DNA of 33,052 nucleotides from NCBI GenBank assembly GCA_030827125.1, contig JAURFD010000017.1:1-33052 (forward strand), in the 5' to 3' direction. The DNA comes from Candidatus Nanopelagicales bacterium (GTDB lineage: Bacteria; Actinomycetota; Actinomycetes; S36-B12). Both the position numbers and the translations under genes were made by a program. The notes below the pieces were generated by a model that did no database searches, was not told the origin of the DNA, and worked only from the letters and a program-made list of their open reading frames with translations. Below, one piece after another: positions 1 through 8,156 of the stretch (within the stretch, counting starts at the first letter, position 1; every line of letters starts with the position of its first letter).

Positions 1-203
1 TCGCCGTCGTCCTGGTGACTCATGATCTGAGCCGAGCCGCCGGACTCGCAGACGAGGTCACGCTGCTCGATCACGGCAAGGTCCTAGCCCAGGGACCCAC
101 CGACACCATGCTCAACGCCGCACATCTGTCCGAGGCGTACGGCGTCCCCGTGCGGGAGGGGCACATTGACGAGTTGCGGCACTTCTGGGTTGCCGGCGAC
201 TAG
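1..203 (+). CDS. ABC transporter ATP-binding protein, C-terminal fragment
   Basis: Only the last 66 or so residues are present; the reading frame enters at base 3 and the gene begins upstream of the window. The fragment starts with hydrophobic residues followed by VTHD, the H-loop (switch histidine) of an ABC ATPase, then the usual tail with LDHGKVLAQGPTDTML. The ending around LSEAYGVPVREG resembles the ATPases of iron-siderophore, haem or cobalamin importers (FecE/BtuD/HmuV type), where this position follows the GxP..vl segment. The protein would couple ATP hydrolysis to a membrane permease encoded upstream. The family call is firm; the substrate is an inference from the tail only. Confidence 0.85.
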   Translation, partial: AVVLVTHDLSRAAGLADEVTLLDHGKVLAQGPTDTMLNAAHLSEAYGVPVREGHIDELRHFWVAGD

Positions 204-230
204 GACGCGAGTCCGGATCACTGTGAATCC

Positions 231-545
231 TCATATCAAAGCGAACACGACGCCGACCGTCGCCAAGCCCACCACACCGGCCGCCATCCACGCGTAGGTG
301 CGCCGCGCCGGGCGTCGACCAGCCTCGGAGCCGTGCTTCGCCAGTCGACGCATTCGCGCCAGCCCAAGACCCAGCATCGAACCGCTCAGGACGACGAGCA
401 CCGAGGCAACAGCCCAGGATTTGTCGAGGACGAAGACCGCCCGCAGAAGGAGGGCGGTGAGCAACGAGATGATGAGCAGCGTCCGACTCCACGCCATCCG
501 GGTACGACTCGTCGGGTCATCAAAACCTGATCCGACCGTCGCCAT
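231..545 (-). CDS. Small DUF202-family membrane protein
   Basis: A 104-residue protein with three hydrophobic stretches (about residues 22-40, 44-63 and 84-104) and a short basic loop after the second. The N-terminal RTRMAWSRTLL matches the DUF202 core (RTxLAWxRT) seen in YidG/YidH-type proteins. It lies three bases behind another DUF202 gene, and such genes are commonly found as adjacent pairs, so the two products may work together in the membrane. The function of the family is not established. ATG start at 545; it is the last gene of the operon beginning with the acyltransferase at 1740. Confidence 0.8.
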   Translation of the reverse strand: MATVGSGFDDPTSRTRMAWSRTLLIISLLTALLLRAVFVLDKSWAVASVLVVLSGSMLGLGLARMRRLAKHGSEAGRRPARRTYAWMAAGVVGLATVGVVFALI

Positions 546-548
546 TGA

Positions 549-929
549 CTAGCCCTCCACGACAAGTGCGAGGGCGACCGCAAGGGCGAGAAGGACGAAG
601 AAGACACCGATGAACGGTACGGCGCGCGTGCGCGGGAGCGGGCGCCCATCGAACATCGCCGCATCTGATCGGCGCCACATGACGATGCCCATGATGGCCA
701 CCATCGCACCGAGCACGATGATGCCGATGGCGAGCAGGCCGATGAGTCGACTGCCCGAGGCGACGGCGACGAACTGATCGAGGGCGACACCACCAGCCAC
801 CAAGCCCAACGCGGTACGCATCCAGGCCAGGAAGGTGCGCTCGTTGGCCAGGATGAAGCGGTAGTCCACCTCGAGTTCGACCTGCTCGAGCCGCACGAGT
901 TCCTCATCCGGATCCCTCGGCTCAGCCAT
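549..929 (-). CDS. DUF202-family (YidH-like) inner membrane protein
   Basis: A 126-residue protein with a charged N-terminus rich in Glu and then the DUF202 signature ANERTFLAWMRTALGL at about residues 28-43, followed by three predicted membrane helices (about 37-57, 62-83 and 104-124). This is the YidH family of small bacterial membrane proteins, whose molecular role is unknown. Its ATG at 929 lies inside the end of the upstream acyltransferase gene (stop at 922), an 8-base overlap suggesting translational coupling; the second DUF202 gene follows after three bases. The neighbourhood hints at a link with membrane lipid composition, but that is only context. Confidence 0.88.
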   Translation of the reverse strand: MAEPRDPDEELVRLEQVELEVDYRFILANERTFLAWMRTALGLVAGGVALDQFVAVASGSRLIGLLAIGIIVLGAMVAIMGIVMWRRSDAAMFDGRPLPRTRAVPFIGVFFVLLALAVALALVVEG

Positions 930-1740
930 CGGTGTCCTCCGACGGGGCTGGCACCGCCTTGCCTCGCTTGGCCGCCTTGGCCGCCTTGCGCGCCGCTCGC
1001 TCCGCCCGCGCTTGTCGATCGAGTTCCTCTGCCTGCTCCAGCGTCGGCGCCGTGCCTCCCAGCCGGCGGGGCACCCACCAGGGTGAACCGGTGACCGGGT
1101 AGCGCGCCACCGTCTCGTCTAGGAGCTCGCGCATCCGGGCGCGCAGCTCTTGCGTCACCGCTTCGGTGTCGTCGCCGCGTTTGGGGTGCATCGGCGTACC
1201 GATGGTCATGGCCACGGTCGTGCCGCGGGAGAAGTCACGGTGGTCGTAGGACAACAGTCGCGCGCCGCCGAACACGCACATGGGAATGAGCGGAACACCT
1301 GCGGCGATCGCGATGCGTACGGCCCCGGACTTGATCTCCTTGACGTCCATAGACCGACTCATCGTGGCCTCGGGGAAGATGCCGACCAGTTCACCGGCCT
1401 TGAGGTAGCGCACCGCATCACGGAAAGACTGCGACCCCTGCTCCCGATCAACGGGGATGTGCTTCATTCCCCGCATGAGCGGGCCCGCCACCGGGTGACG
1501 GAAAATCGAGTCCTTCGCCATGAATCGGACCAGCCGCTTGCCACGCAGGTCGGCCGGAACGCCGGCGAGGGCGAAGTCCAGATAGCTCGTGTGGTTGATG
1601 GAGAGCAACGCTCCACCGACCAGGGGGATGTTGTCTTCTCCGACGATGTCGAAGCGAACACCCAGCCCTCGGAAGAAGGTCTTGGCCACCTTGATGATCG
1701 GGCGGTACGTCGGGTCGCGTCGGAATTCGGCTTCAGCCAC
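922..1740 (-). CDS. 1-acyl-sn-glycerol-3-phosphate acyltransferase (PlsC family)
   Basis: A 272-residue lysophospholipid acyltransferase, which would transfer an acyl chain to lysophosphatidic acid to make phosphatidic acid at the cytoplasmic membrane. The catalytic HX4D box is NHTSYLD (H50, D55). The substrate-binding motif, normally FPEGTRSR, reads FPEATMSRS, a Gly-to-Ala and Arg-to-Met variant. The conserved SGAVRIAIAAGVPLIPMCVFGG block follows. The last 35 residues are rich in Lys, Arg and Ala and probably soluble. Start is GTG at 1740; a TACCGT hexamer lies six bases upstream on this strand, compatible with a leaderless start, and no clear ribosome-binding site is visible. First gene of a three-gene operon with two DUF202 genes. 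Confidence 0.9.
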   Translation of the reverse strand: MAEAEFRRDPTYRPIIKVAKTFFRGLGVRFDIVGEDNIPLVGGALLSINHTSYLDFALAGVPADLRGKRLVRFMAKDSIFRHPVAGPLMRGMKHIPVDREQGSQSFRDAVRYLKAGELVGIFPEATMSRSMDVKEIKSGAVRIAIAAGVPLIPMCVFGGARLLSYDHRDFSRGTTVAMTIGTPMHPKRGDDTEAVTQELRARMRELLDETVARYPVTGSPWWVPRRLGGTAPTLEQAEELDRQARAERAARKAAKAAKRGKAVPAPSEDTDG

Positions 1741-1772
1741 CCCCCGACGGTATCGGCTGGCATGCTCTCCTC

Positions 1773-3149
1773 GTGACTCAACAGTCCGACCCGGGTCCCA
1801 TGGAGCAGAGCGATGACCTGGAGGAATTCATCCTCGAGCTCGGGCGTGCCCAATTGGCCGCCGGCTACCCGGTGGACGACGTGACTCGCAGTCTGCTCGC
1901 GGTCGCCGAGGCCAACGGTCGACCCGATATCGGCATCTTCGTACTTCCGAACGCCGTCCTCCTCGACGATCCGGTGATCGGGCGAGCACGCGTCATTGCC
2001 GAGAACCCGAAAGCGCTTCGGATGGACCAGGCAGCGGCCGTGCACGACATCGCGCAAGAGGCGAAGCACCGTGAGATCACCCCAGCCCAGGGACTCGATG
2101 AACTCGACGACCTGAGCGACCGCGAGCCACGCTTTGCACCCTGGGCCACCATCTTGGGACGCGGACTGGCCGCGGCCGGCTTCGCCCTGGTCTTCCGCGT
2201 GAGCCCCTGGGGCGTCGGCATGGCCTTCGTGTGCGGGCTCTTCGTCGGACTCCTGACCTATGTCACCCGTCGGCATCCCGCGATCCAGCCACTCGTGCCG
2301 CCGCTGGCGGCCGCGGTGTGCGCCTTCGCCGTCTTCGGCTTCGGCTCCCTCATCGATGACAGCGTTCAACCCCTGCGCGTGGTGGCCGCGCCGATGATCA
2401 CCTTGATCCCCGGTGCCGCCATCACGCGAGCAACGCAGGAGTTGGCGAGTGGCCACATCATCTCGGGCGCCGCCCGCTTGGTCTCCTCCATCGTGCAGAT
2501 CCTGGTGCTCACCTTCGGCATTCTGGTGGGTGGGCTGTTGGCGAGTGTCTCGCCGTACGACATTGGCGACCTCACCGAGCAGCGCCTGCCCCTCTGGGTG
2601 GCCTGGATCGGCGCGGGCATCTACGCGGCTGGCCAGGTCTTGGCCTTCAACGAGCCCAAGGGGTCGGTCACCCCGGTGATCACCCTCCTGCTCCTGGCGT
2701 TCAGCGTTCAACAACTCATGGCCTGGTTGACCGACGCGGTGATCGCGGCCGGAGTCGCGGCCGCCGTGGGACTCTTCGTGGCCATCCTCATCCAAGACCG
2801 GAGCAAGCGCGGGACGCCCGCCTTCGTGCTCTTCACACCCGTCTTCTGGCTCCTCGTGCCCGGTTCGTTGGGCCTGGTGGCACTCACCGAGGCCGTGACG
2901 GGGACCGCCAACGACGCCACGGCACAGGCAACCAGCGCAGACGCGCCGGAGAGTCCCAGCATTACGTCATCGCTGCCGTCCTTTGACGATCTGACCTTGG
3001 ATGCGAACTCGTCGGTTCTCCTGGTCTTTGCCGCGTCCATCATCGCGATCACGATCGGAATGCAGATCGCATCCCTGGCCGGCCGCATAGTGCAGCGACT
3101 GCCGGATCTGCCCACTCCGTCGTTCCGCACCCGTCCGCGCAAGGGCTAA
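1773..3149 (+). CDS. Threonine/serine exporter, ThrE family (DUF1212/DUF3815 fused)
   Basis: A 458-residue protein with the two-part ThrE layout: an N-terminal DUF1212-like part (about residues 18-265) and a C-terminal DUF3815-like membrane part (about 280-450). The first 120 residues are soluble and include ELGRAQLAAGYPVDDVTRSL, typical of the conserved cytoplasmic head; about ten membrane helices follow, with an interruption rich in Ala/Thr/Ser near residues 375-400. ThrE of Corynebacterium glutamicum exports threonine and serine by proton antiport. Start: GTG at 1773 is the first start in frame; an ATG at 1800 is an alternative that would drop nine residues. It is divergent from the acyltransferase with only 32 bases between them. 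Confidence 0.88.
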   Translation: MTQQSDPGPMEQSDDLEEFILELGRAQLAAGYPVDDVTRSLLAVAEANGRPDIGIFVLPNAVLLDDPVIGRARVIAENPKALRMDQAAAVHDIAQEAKHREITPAQGLDELDDLSDREPRFAPWATILGRGLAAAGFALVFRVSPWGVGMAFVCGLFVGLLTYVTRRHPAIQPLVPPLAAAVCAFAVFGFGSLIDDSVQPLRVVAAPMITLIPGAAITRATQELASGHIISGAARLVSSIVQILVLTFGILVGGLLASVSPYDIGDLTEQRLPLWVAWIGAGIYAAGQVLAFNEPKGSVTPVITLLLLAFSVQQLMAWLTDAVIAAGVAAAVGLFVAILIQDRSKRGTPAFVLFTPVFWLLVPGSLGLVALTEAVTGTANDATAQATSADAPESPSITSSLPSFDDLTLDANSSVLLVFAASIIAITIGMQIASLAGRIVQRLPDLPTPSFRTRPRKG

Positions 3150-3202
3150 CCACGTCCGACCCATGCCGCGCGAGCGAAGGCAAAGTTCACCGGCGGCACA
3201 GT

Positions 3203-4270
3203 TCAACGACGTGGGCTCGGTGGCGGGCCGCTGGAACCGCGCGATCGCAATTCGGTGGCAACACGACGGTGCACCGACGGACGATCGAGACGATCGATGC
3301 GCTCCATGAGCAGGTCGGCCGCCTGCCGACCCATGTCGGCGAGCGGCTGCGCGACCGTCGTGATGTCGAGTGCCTCCAGCAGTCGCATCCCGTCGTAGCC
3401 CACGATCGAGATATCGCCCGGCACATCGAGTCCGAGATCACGCATCGCGGCGAGAGCTCCGATCGCTGCGAGGTCATTGGCGACCAGCAGCGCGGTGGGC
3501 GGTGGGTCATCCTGGGACGACGAGGCGGCCTCATGCGCTGCCCGATATCCCTGCGACTCAGTGAATCCACCGGGAATGACCCGAGGCTCCAGGCCATGTG
3601 CCGCCATCGCTTCGACGTAGCCATCCCGCCGCGCGTGGGAGATGCGGTTCTCGCCACCCGACAGGTGGGCGATGCTTCGATGACCGAGCGTGACGAGGTG
3701 ATCCACGCCGAGACGCATCCCGAGGCGGTCATCTCCGCTCACCGAATCGACGCGAGCTATCCCGTCCATCTGCCACGTCACCACAGCGGTCGGTACCTCT
3801 GCGGCGATCGCGGCGATATCGTCATCGGATAGCCGATGAGCGATGAGGATGAGCCCCTCGACGCGTGACTCGAGCAGGCGAGTGATCTCCTGCTTCTCCG
3901 TCTGCCGATCGGCATTTCCCGTCACCAGCAGTGTCGAGTAGCCGTGTCGCCGTGCCGCCTCATGCACCCCATCAAGAATCTCGGCGAAGACGGGATTGTG
4001 TAGATCCAGGATATGTACGCCGATGGAGTGCGTCCGCTGCTGAACGAGGCTGCTCGCGGTTCGATTGGGGCGGTAGCCCAACTCCTCGGCGGCGGCGAGG
4101 ATGGCGGCCCGACTCGCCGCCGACACCTTGGGTGAGTCACGCAGCGCCAGGGAGACCAATGACTTCGACACGCCAGCGCGCGCCGCGACGTCGTGCAACG
4201 TCGGCCGCTTGCGTATCGGCTCCGTGACGGTGGGTGGCATGTCGTTCGACCTCGGAGAACTCGACGTCAC
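3203..4270 (-). CDS. LacI-family transcriptional regulator, probable inositol-locus repressor
   Basis: A 355-residue LacI/GalR regulator. The helix-turn-helix is at residues 24-45 (TLHDVAARAGVSKSLVSLAL), followed by the hinge (YRPNRTASSLV) and a periplasmic-binding-protein-like sensor domain (IGVHILDLHNP to about residue 340). Its GTG start overlaps the stop of the upstream dehydrogenase gene by four bases (GTGA), so the two are translationally coupled; an internal ATG at 4240 is a possible alternative start. Sitting beside an inositol operon with a LacI-type palindrome in the divergent promoter (5348-5363), it most likely represses the locus and releases DNA when an inositol-pathway intermediate binds. 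Inositol regulators in other bacteria are often DeoR, GntR or RpiR types, so a LacI type is notable. Ligand unknown. Confidence 0.9.
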   Translation of the reverse strand: MTSSSPRSNDMPPTVTEPIRKRPTLHDVAARAGVSKSLVSLALRDSPKVSAASRAAILAAAEELGYRPNRTASSLVQQRTHSIGVHILDLHNPVFAEILDGVHEAARRHGYSTLLVTGNADRQTEKQEITRLLESRVEGLILIAHRLSDDDIAAIAAEVPTAVVTWQMDGIARVDSVSGDDRLGMRLGVDHLVTLGHRSIAHLSGGENRISHARRDGYVEAMAAHGLEPRVIPGGFTESQGYRAAHEAASSSQDDPPPTALLVANDLAAIGALAAMRDLGLDVPGDISIVGYDGMRLLEALDITTVAQPLADMGRQAADLLMERIDRLDRPSVHRRVATELRSRGSSGPPPSPRR

Positions 4271-5268
4271 TCGACCTCGGACATCGCGACCGGACGCCCC
4301 TCGCGCGCACTGATCTCACAGGCGATCGCGGCAGCCAGCGCTGCCCGCGAGGCCTCCGGTGGGCAGGGGTTCTCACGTATGCCGAGCACGAAGTCCACGA
4401 AAGCACTGGTCTCCGCGGTGAAGGCGGCGCGGAATCGATCCATAAAACCGCGGTAAGGATCGGCCGCCGTCGGTAGATCACCGTCGGCGGGGTGGATCGG
4501 CGTGCGGTGGTTGAGTCCAGCCGTCACCGAGTCCTCCGAACCGAACGCTTCGAGCCGGATGTCGTGACCGACGGGGTCATGACGCGTGCCGCTGATGAGG
4601 ATGGGTACGCCGCTCGCCATCGTGAGGTGCACGGCGACCACGTCGTAGTCATCTGCGGCGGCGTAGTCCGCGTGATGGCGGACCGTGCCTGTCGCGTAGA
4701 CCGTGGCGATCTCGGAATCGCTCAACCAGCGCGCCAAGTCCAGGTCATGCACGAGCATGTCCTTGAAGGTGCCGCCGCTGCCCGCGATGAACTCCGCGGT
4801 GCCGGGAGCAATGTCGTGCGCGGTGAAGGTGAGGCTGTAAAGGACCCCGAGTTCGCCGGATTCGATTCGCTCTTTGACGCCGCGGATGCCAGCATCGAAG
4901 CGCCGCTGGAAGCCGATCTGCATCCCGGTCTTGCCCGCCATCGCGACAAGAGCGTCGGTCTCCTCCAGCGACATCGCGAGGGGCTTCTCGATGAGCAGTG
5001 GCCGACGGTGCTCGGCCAGCGCAGCAATGAGTTCGGCGTGCGTGTCCGTGGCCGTTGTTACCGAGTAGCCGTCAGCCTCGGGCCACTGCGTCGGATCACC
5101 CGGATCCTCCGGCCAGGGCAGCGATGTGCCCCCGACGCTCGCCGCCAGTGCAGCGGCCCGCTCGGCGTTGCGGTTGAGGATGACGATGTCGTCGACCCGG
5201 CCGTCCGCGGCAAGGTCCTCGGCCCGGATCGTGCCCATCCGGCCCGCACCAATCACCGCAATACGCAT
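4267..5268 (-). CDS. iolG: Inositol 2-dehydrogenase-like oxidoreductase (Gfo/Idh/MocA family)
   Basis: A 333-residue NAD(P)-dependent dehydrogenase. The Rossmann motif is IGAGRMGTIRAEDL near the N-terminus, the conserved EKPLAMSLEE carries the active-site Lys, GFQRRFDAG follows, and DMLVHDLDLARWL supplies the Asp/His pair used in inositol dehydrogenases. These features fit oxidation of myo-inositol at C2 to scyllo-inosose. The open frame extends much further upstream, but ATG at 5268 is chosen because the Rossmann strand begins directly after it and AAGGGGAG lies just upstream. It is the first gene of a minus-strand pair with the LacI regulator. Other cyclitol or sugar substrates are possible, since four such dehydrogenases are present in this window. 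Confidence 0.87.
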   Translation of the reverse strand: MRIAVIGAGRMGTIRAEDLAADGRVDDIVILNRNAERAAALAASVGGTSLPWPEDPGDPTQWPEADGYSVTTATDTHAELIAALAEHRRPLLIEKPLAMSLEETDALVAMAGKTGMQIGFQRRFDAGIRGVKERIESGELGVLYSLTFTAHDIAPGTAEFIAGSGGTFKDMLVHDLDLARWLSDSEIATVYATGTVRHHADYAAADDYDVVAVHLTMASGVPILISGTRHDPVGHDIRLEAFGSEDSVTAGLNHRTPIHPADGDLPTAADPYRGFMDRFRAAFTAETSAFVDFVLGIRENPCPPEASRAALAAAIACEISAREGRPVAMSEVE

Positions 5269-5347
5269 GCCCACTCCCCTTCCAGCCCCGGTCCGGTCCG
5301 GGCCACTTGCCCGGCTCACGGCAGTGTGCCACGATTCAGGCATCGGT

Positions 5348-5363
5348 GTTGGAACGTTCCAAC
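5348..5363. promoter_or_regulatory. LacI-type operator palindrome in the divergent iol promoter
   Basis: GTTGGAACGTTCCAAC is a perfect 16-bp palindrome with the central CG step typical of LacI-family operators. It lies between the divergent iolG (start 5268) and iolE-like (start 5381) genes, 17 bases before the latter ATG, where bound repressor would block transcription of the long operon. The regulator encoded at 4270 is the obvious candidate to bind it. Palindrome seen directly; binding inferred. Confidence 0.75.
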
Positions 5364-5380
5364 TGTCCCTCGGGAGACTC

Positions 5381-6295
5381 ATGTCCACCTTCCTTGACCG
5401 CGTCGCGTCCGCCCCCATCTCCTGGGGGATCTGCGAGGTTCCCGGCTGGGGCGCGATGCTGCCCACGCCCCGCGTCCTGCGGGAGATGTCCGGCCTCGGC
5501 ATGCCGGCCACCGAACTCGGTGCCCCCGGCTTCCTGCCCACCTCCCCCGAAGACGTGCGGGCGACTCTGGACGAATACGACATGTCCCTCATCGGTGGGT
5601 TCACGCCACTCGTGCTCCACAACCCCGAGTTCCGCGAAGCGTCCATCGCCGAGGCGCGCCGCGTGGCCGACCTCTTCCAGCGCGCGGGTGCCACGGAGTT
5701 CATCTCCGCGATCGTCTTCGACCCCGACTGGTCAGTGCCGACACCGCTCAACGCTGACGAGCGCAAGCACCTGATGGAGATGTTCGGCATCGTGGACGAG
5801 ATCTGTGCCGCATACGGTCTCGACCAGGTCATGCACTCACATGTTCAGACCGTTGTGGAGACCAAGGACGACATTGACATGGTTCTCAACGGCTGTGACG
5901 TGAACTTCTGCCTCGACACCGGGCACATGGCCATCGGCGGTCAGGATCCGGTGGAGTTCGCCAGGTCAGCCTTCGATCGGGTGGGCCACGTCCACCTCAA
6001 GGACGTCAACCTCTCGCTGGTCCCTCCGGTGCTCGCGCGCGAGAAGTCACTGATGGCCGCCACCCAGGAGGGGCTCTTCACTCCGCTCGGCCAAGGTGAT
6101 GTCGACATCGCCGGCGTGGTGCGGGAATTGGAATCCCGCGGCTACGACGGCTGGTACGTCATCGAGCAGGACACCGCCATCACCGACGGCCTACCCGCCG
6201 AGGGCGAAGGCCCGATGGCGCAGGTCGTGACCTCGCTGGACTACCTGCGCGATGTCGTCGCTCCGACGATTGCCGCCACGGGGTCGGCGCAGTAG
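5381..6295 (+). CDS. iolE: Inosose dehydratase-like TIM-barrel protein (IolE-like, xylose isomerase-like fold)
   Basis: A 304-residue sugar phosphate isomerase/epimerase-type TIM barrel. The N-terminus SAPISWGICEVPGWG matches the opening strand of actinobacterial myo-inosose-2 dehydratases. Candidate metal ligands are visible in the usual order: H152/H154 with E160 (MHSHVQTVVE), D179 and H182 (DTGH), H203/H205 (HVHLKD) and E262 (VIEQD). The expected reaction is dehydration of 2-keto-myo-inositol to the trihydroxycyclohexane-dione. ATG at 5381 is chosen because GGGAG lies 6 bases upstream and the conserved region starts at once; longer in-frame starts run into the operator region. It is the first gene of the plus-strand operon, two bases ahead of iolC. 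The family also includes IolH/IolI-type proteins; the operon position favours IolE. Confidence 0.78.
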   Translation: MSTFLDRVASAPISWGICEVPGWGAMLPTPRVLREMSGLGMPATELGAPGFLPTSPEDVRATLDEYDMSLIGGFTPLVLHNPEFREASIAEARRVADLFQRAGATEFISAIVFDPDWSVPTPLNADERKHLMEMFGIVDEICAAYGLDQVMHSHVQTVVETKDDIDMVLNGCDVNFCLDTGHMAIGGQDPVEFARSAFDRVGHVHLKDVNLSLVPPVLAREKSLMAATQEGLFTPLGQGDVDIAGVVRELESRGYDGWYVIEQDTAITDGLPAEGEGPMAQVVTSLDYLRDVVAPTIAATGSAQ

Positions 6296-6297
6296 TC

Positions 6298-7239
6298 ATG
6301 GCGGTTCCCGAGGTCGTCACCGTCGGTCGGGTCAGTATTGACCTGTACGCCCAGCAAGAAGGGGCGAGCTTCCTCGATCCGCAGACCTTCGCCAAGTCAA
6401 TCGGTGGCTCGCCCACCAACGTCGCGGTCGCAGCAGCACGCCTCGGCCACCGTGCCGCCATCGTCACCAAGGTGGGCGAGGGCTCACTCGGTGACTACGT
6501 CCGCCACCAACTCTCCAGGTGGGGAGTCGACACGACCTACATCGGCACCGGCGATGGGCAAACCCCCGTCGTCCTGGCGGCCTTGGACCCCCCCGAGGAT
6601 CCACAGATCGTGTTCTACCGCGGCGACGCCGCCCCGGATACGCAGATCACCACCGACGACGTCCCCGAGGAAGTCATCCGCACGACTCCGGTGCTGTGGA
6701 TCTCCTTCGGCGCCCTGGCGCAGGGCGCTACCGCTCAGACGTGCGATGCGTGGCTCGCCCTCCGTGATCGGCGGGCGGAGGTGGTCCTCGACCTGGACTA
6801 CCGCCCGAGCATGTGGCCGGACCGTGAGGTCGCGCATGCGACAGCCCTGGCCGCCGTACGCCGTTCCACGGTCGTGGTGGGCAATCGAATCGAGTGCGAG
6901 GTGGCCATCGGCGAGACCGACCCCGATCGGGCCGCGGATGCGCTCCTCGCTGAAGGAGTCCGCCTCGCCATCGTGAAGCGCGGTGGCGAAGGGGTACTCC
7001 TGGCGACCACCGACGGACGCTGGACGGTGCCCCCGCTACCCATCGAAGTGCTCTGCGGCCTTGGCGCGGGAGATGCCTTTGGCGGATCACTCATCCACGG
7101 CCTGCTATCGGGTTGGACGGTCCCCGAGATTGGGATGTTCGCCAACGCCGCGGGGGCGTACGTCGCCACGCAACTGACCTGCTCCGACGCCATGCCGACA
7201 ATCGAGCAGGTCGAAGCGATGATGGCGGAGGGGGCATGA
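6298..7239 (+). CDS. iolC: 5-dehydro-2-deoxygluconokinase (PfkB family)
   Basis: A 313-residue ribokinase/PfkB sugar kinase. The N-terminal VGRVSIDLYAQQEG and the GGSPTNVAVAAARLG block are the substrate-binding and first PfkB motifs, and GAGDAFGG at residues 256-263 is the second motif with the catalytic Asp (D259). VSIDLY plus the SIGGSPTN pattern is characteristic of IolC, which phosphorylates 2-deoxy-5-keto-gluconate using ATP. B. subtilis IolC is of similar length. It starts two bases after the iolE-like stop, and its TGA overlaps the next start (ATGA at 7236-7239). A generic sugar kinase is the alternative, but IolB and IolD in the same operon make IolC the best call. Confidence 0.9.
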   Translation: MAVPEVVTVGRVSIDLYAQQEGASFLDPQTFAKSIGGSPTNVAVAAARLGHRAAIVTKVGEGSLGDYVRHQLSRWGVDTTYIGTGDGQTPVVLAALDPPEDPQIVFYRGDAAPDTQITTDDVPEEVIRTTPVLWISFGALAQGATAQTCDAWLALRDRRAEVVLDLDYRPSMWPDREVAHATALAAVRRSTVVVGNRIECEVAIGETDPDRAADALLAEGVRLAIVKRGGEGVLLATTDGRWTVPPLPIEVLCGLGAGDAFGGSLIHGLLSGWTVPEIGMFANAAGAYVATQLTCSDAMPTIEQVEAMMAEGA

Positions 7240-8156
7240 TGCTGGATCGAGTCGACTATGCGGCACTGTGCGAGGCGCGCGTTCGCGATCCGCAGTCCCT
7301 GCGCCGCGCGCTTGCCGAGCGTCAGCGCCGACCCTTCGTGGGCGATGACGGCAACCTGCTGATCTTGGCGGCAGACCACACCGCACGCGGCATGATCGCG
7401 GTCGGTGACGATCCACTCGCCGTCGCTGACCGCTACACCCTGCTCAACAACCTCATTCGCGGACTCTCCGTGCCCGGTGTTGACGGAGTGATGGCAAGCG
7501 CGGACATCCTGGAGGAACTCGCCTGGCTCGGGGCCCTTGAAGGCCGCATCACCGTGGGGACGATCAATCGCGGCGGCATCAAAGGTGCCGACTGGGAACT
7601 CGACGATCGCATCACGGCGTACGACCCGGATCACCTCGGTGAGGCCGGCGTCGACGCGGGCAAAGTCCTGCTGCGCATCGAGTTCACCGATCCAGGCGTC
7701 GCGCAGACCATCGAGATGTGCGCCGCCGTCGTGACGAGCCTGGCCGATCAGGGCATCCCCGTCATGGTCGAACCACTGCCCTATCTGAAGGATGCCCAAG
7801 GGCGCGCCTACCTCGACACCCGGGACGAGGAACTCATCCGGGCGGTGGCGATCGCCTCCGGGCTCGGCTCGAGCAGTGCCTACACGTGGCTGAAGATTCC
7901 CGCCACCGCCCGGATCGCCGAGGTGGCTGCGGCGACGACCATGCCCATCCTGCTCCTCGGCGGTGACCCGGGGGCGGGCTGGCAGGCGGTCGTCGAGGGA
8001 TGGGCGCAGGCGATGCACGAACCCAATGTGCGCGGCCTGATCCCCGGCCGAACCCTGCTCTACCCCCACGACGGCGACGTCGAGGGGATCGTGCGCACCG
8101 CCGTCGACATCGTGCACGGTGAGATCGGCAATTCCGCGACAACGAAGGACACGTGA
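7236..8156 (+). CDS. Cgl0159-type (beta/alpha)8 aldolase, probable deoxy-ketogluconate-phosphate aldolase
   Basis: A 306-residue DeoC/LacD-like class I aldolase-fold protein of the kind seen in actinobacterial inositol clusters (C. glutamicum Cgl0159 family). Its likely role is cleavage of 2-deoxy-5-keto-gluconate 6-phosphate to dihydroxyacetone phosphate and malonate semialdehyde, the step done by the unrelated class II enzyme IolJ in Bacillus. K220 in the segment TWLKIPATA is a good candidate for the Schiff-base lysine, and the next strand carries LLLGGDPG, fitting the phosphate-binding end of the barrel. ATG at 7236 overlaps the iolC stop by four bases; the longer upstream frame lies inside iolC and is a shadow. 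The aldolase role is inferred from context and fold. Confidence 0.75.
   Translation: MMLDRVDYAALCEARVRDPQSLRRALAERQRRPFVGDDGNLLILAADHTARGMIAVGDDPLAVADRYTLLNNLIRGLSVPGVDGVMASADILEELAWLGALEGRITVGTINRGGIKGADWELDDRITAYDPDHLGEAGVDAGKVLLRIEFTDPGVAQTIEMCAAVVTSLADQGIPVMVEPLPYLKDAQGRAYLDTRDEELIRAVAIASGLGSSSAYTWLKIPATARIAEVAAATTMPILLLGGDPGAGWQAVVEGWAQAMHEPNVRGLIPGRTLLYPHDGDVEGIVRTAVDIVHGEIGNSATTKDT

Noticed and set aside
1464-2795. Minus-strand open frame (443 codons) opposite ThrE
   Set aside because: It overlaps the transporter and acyltransferase genes, and its composition is that of a shadow frame.
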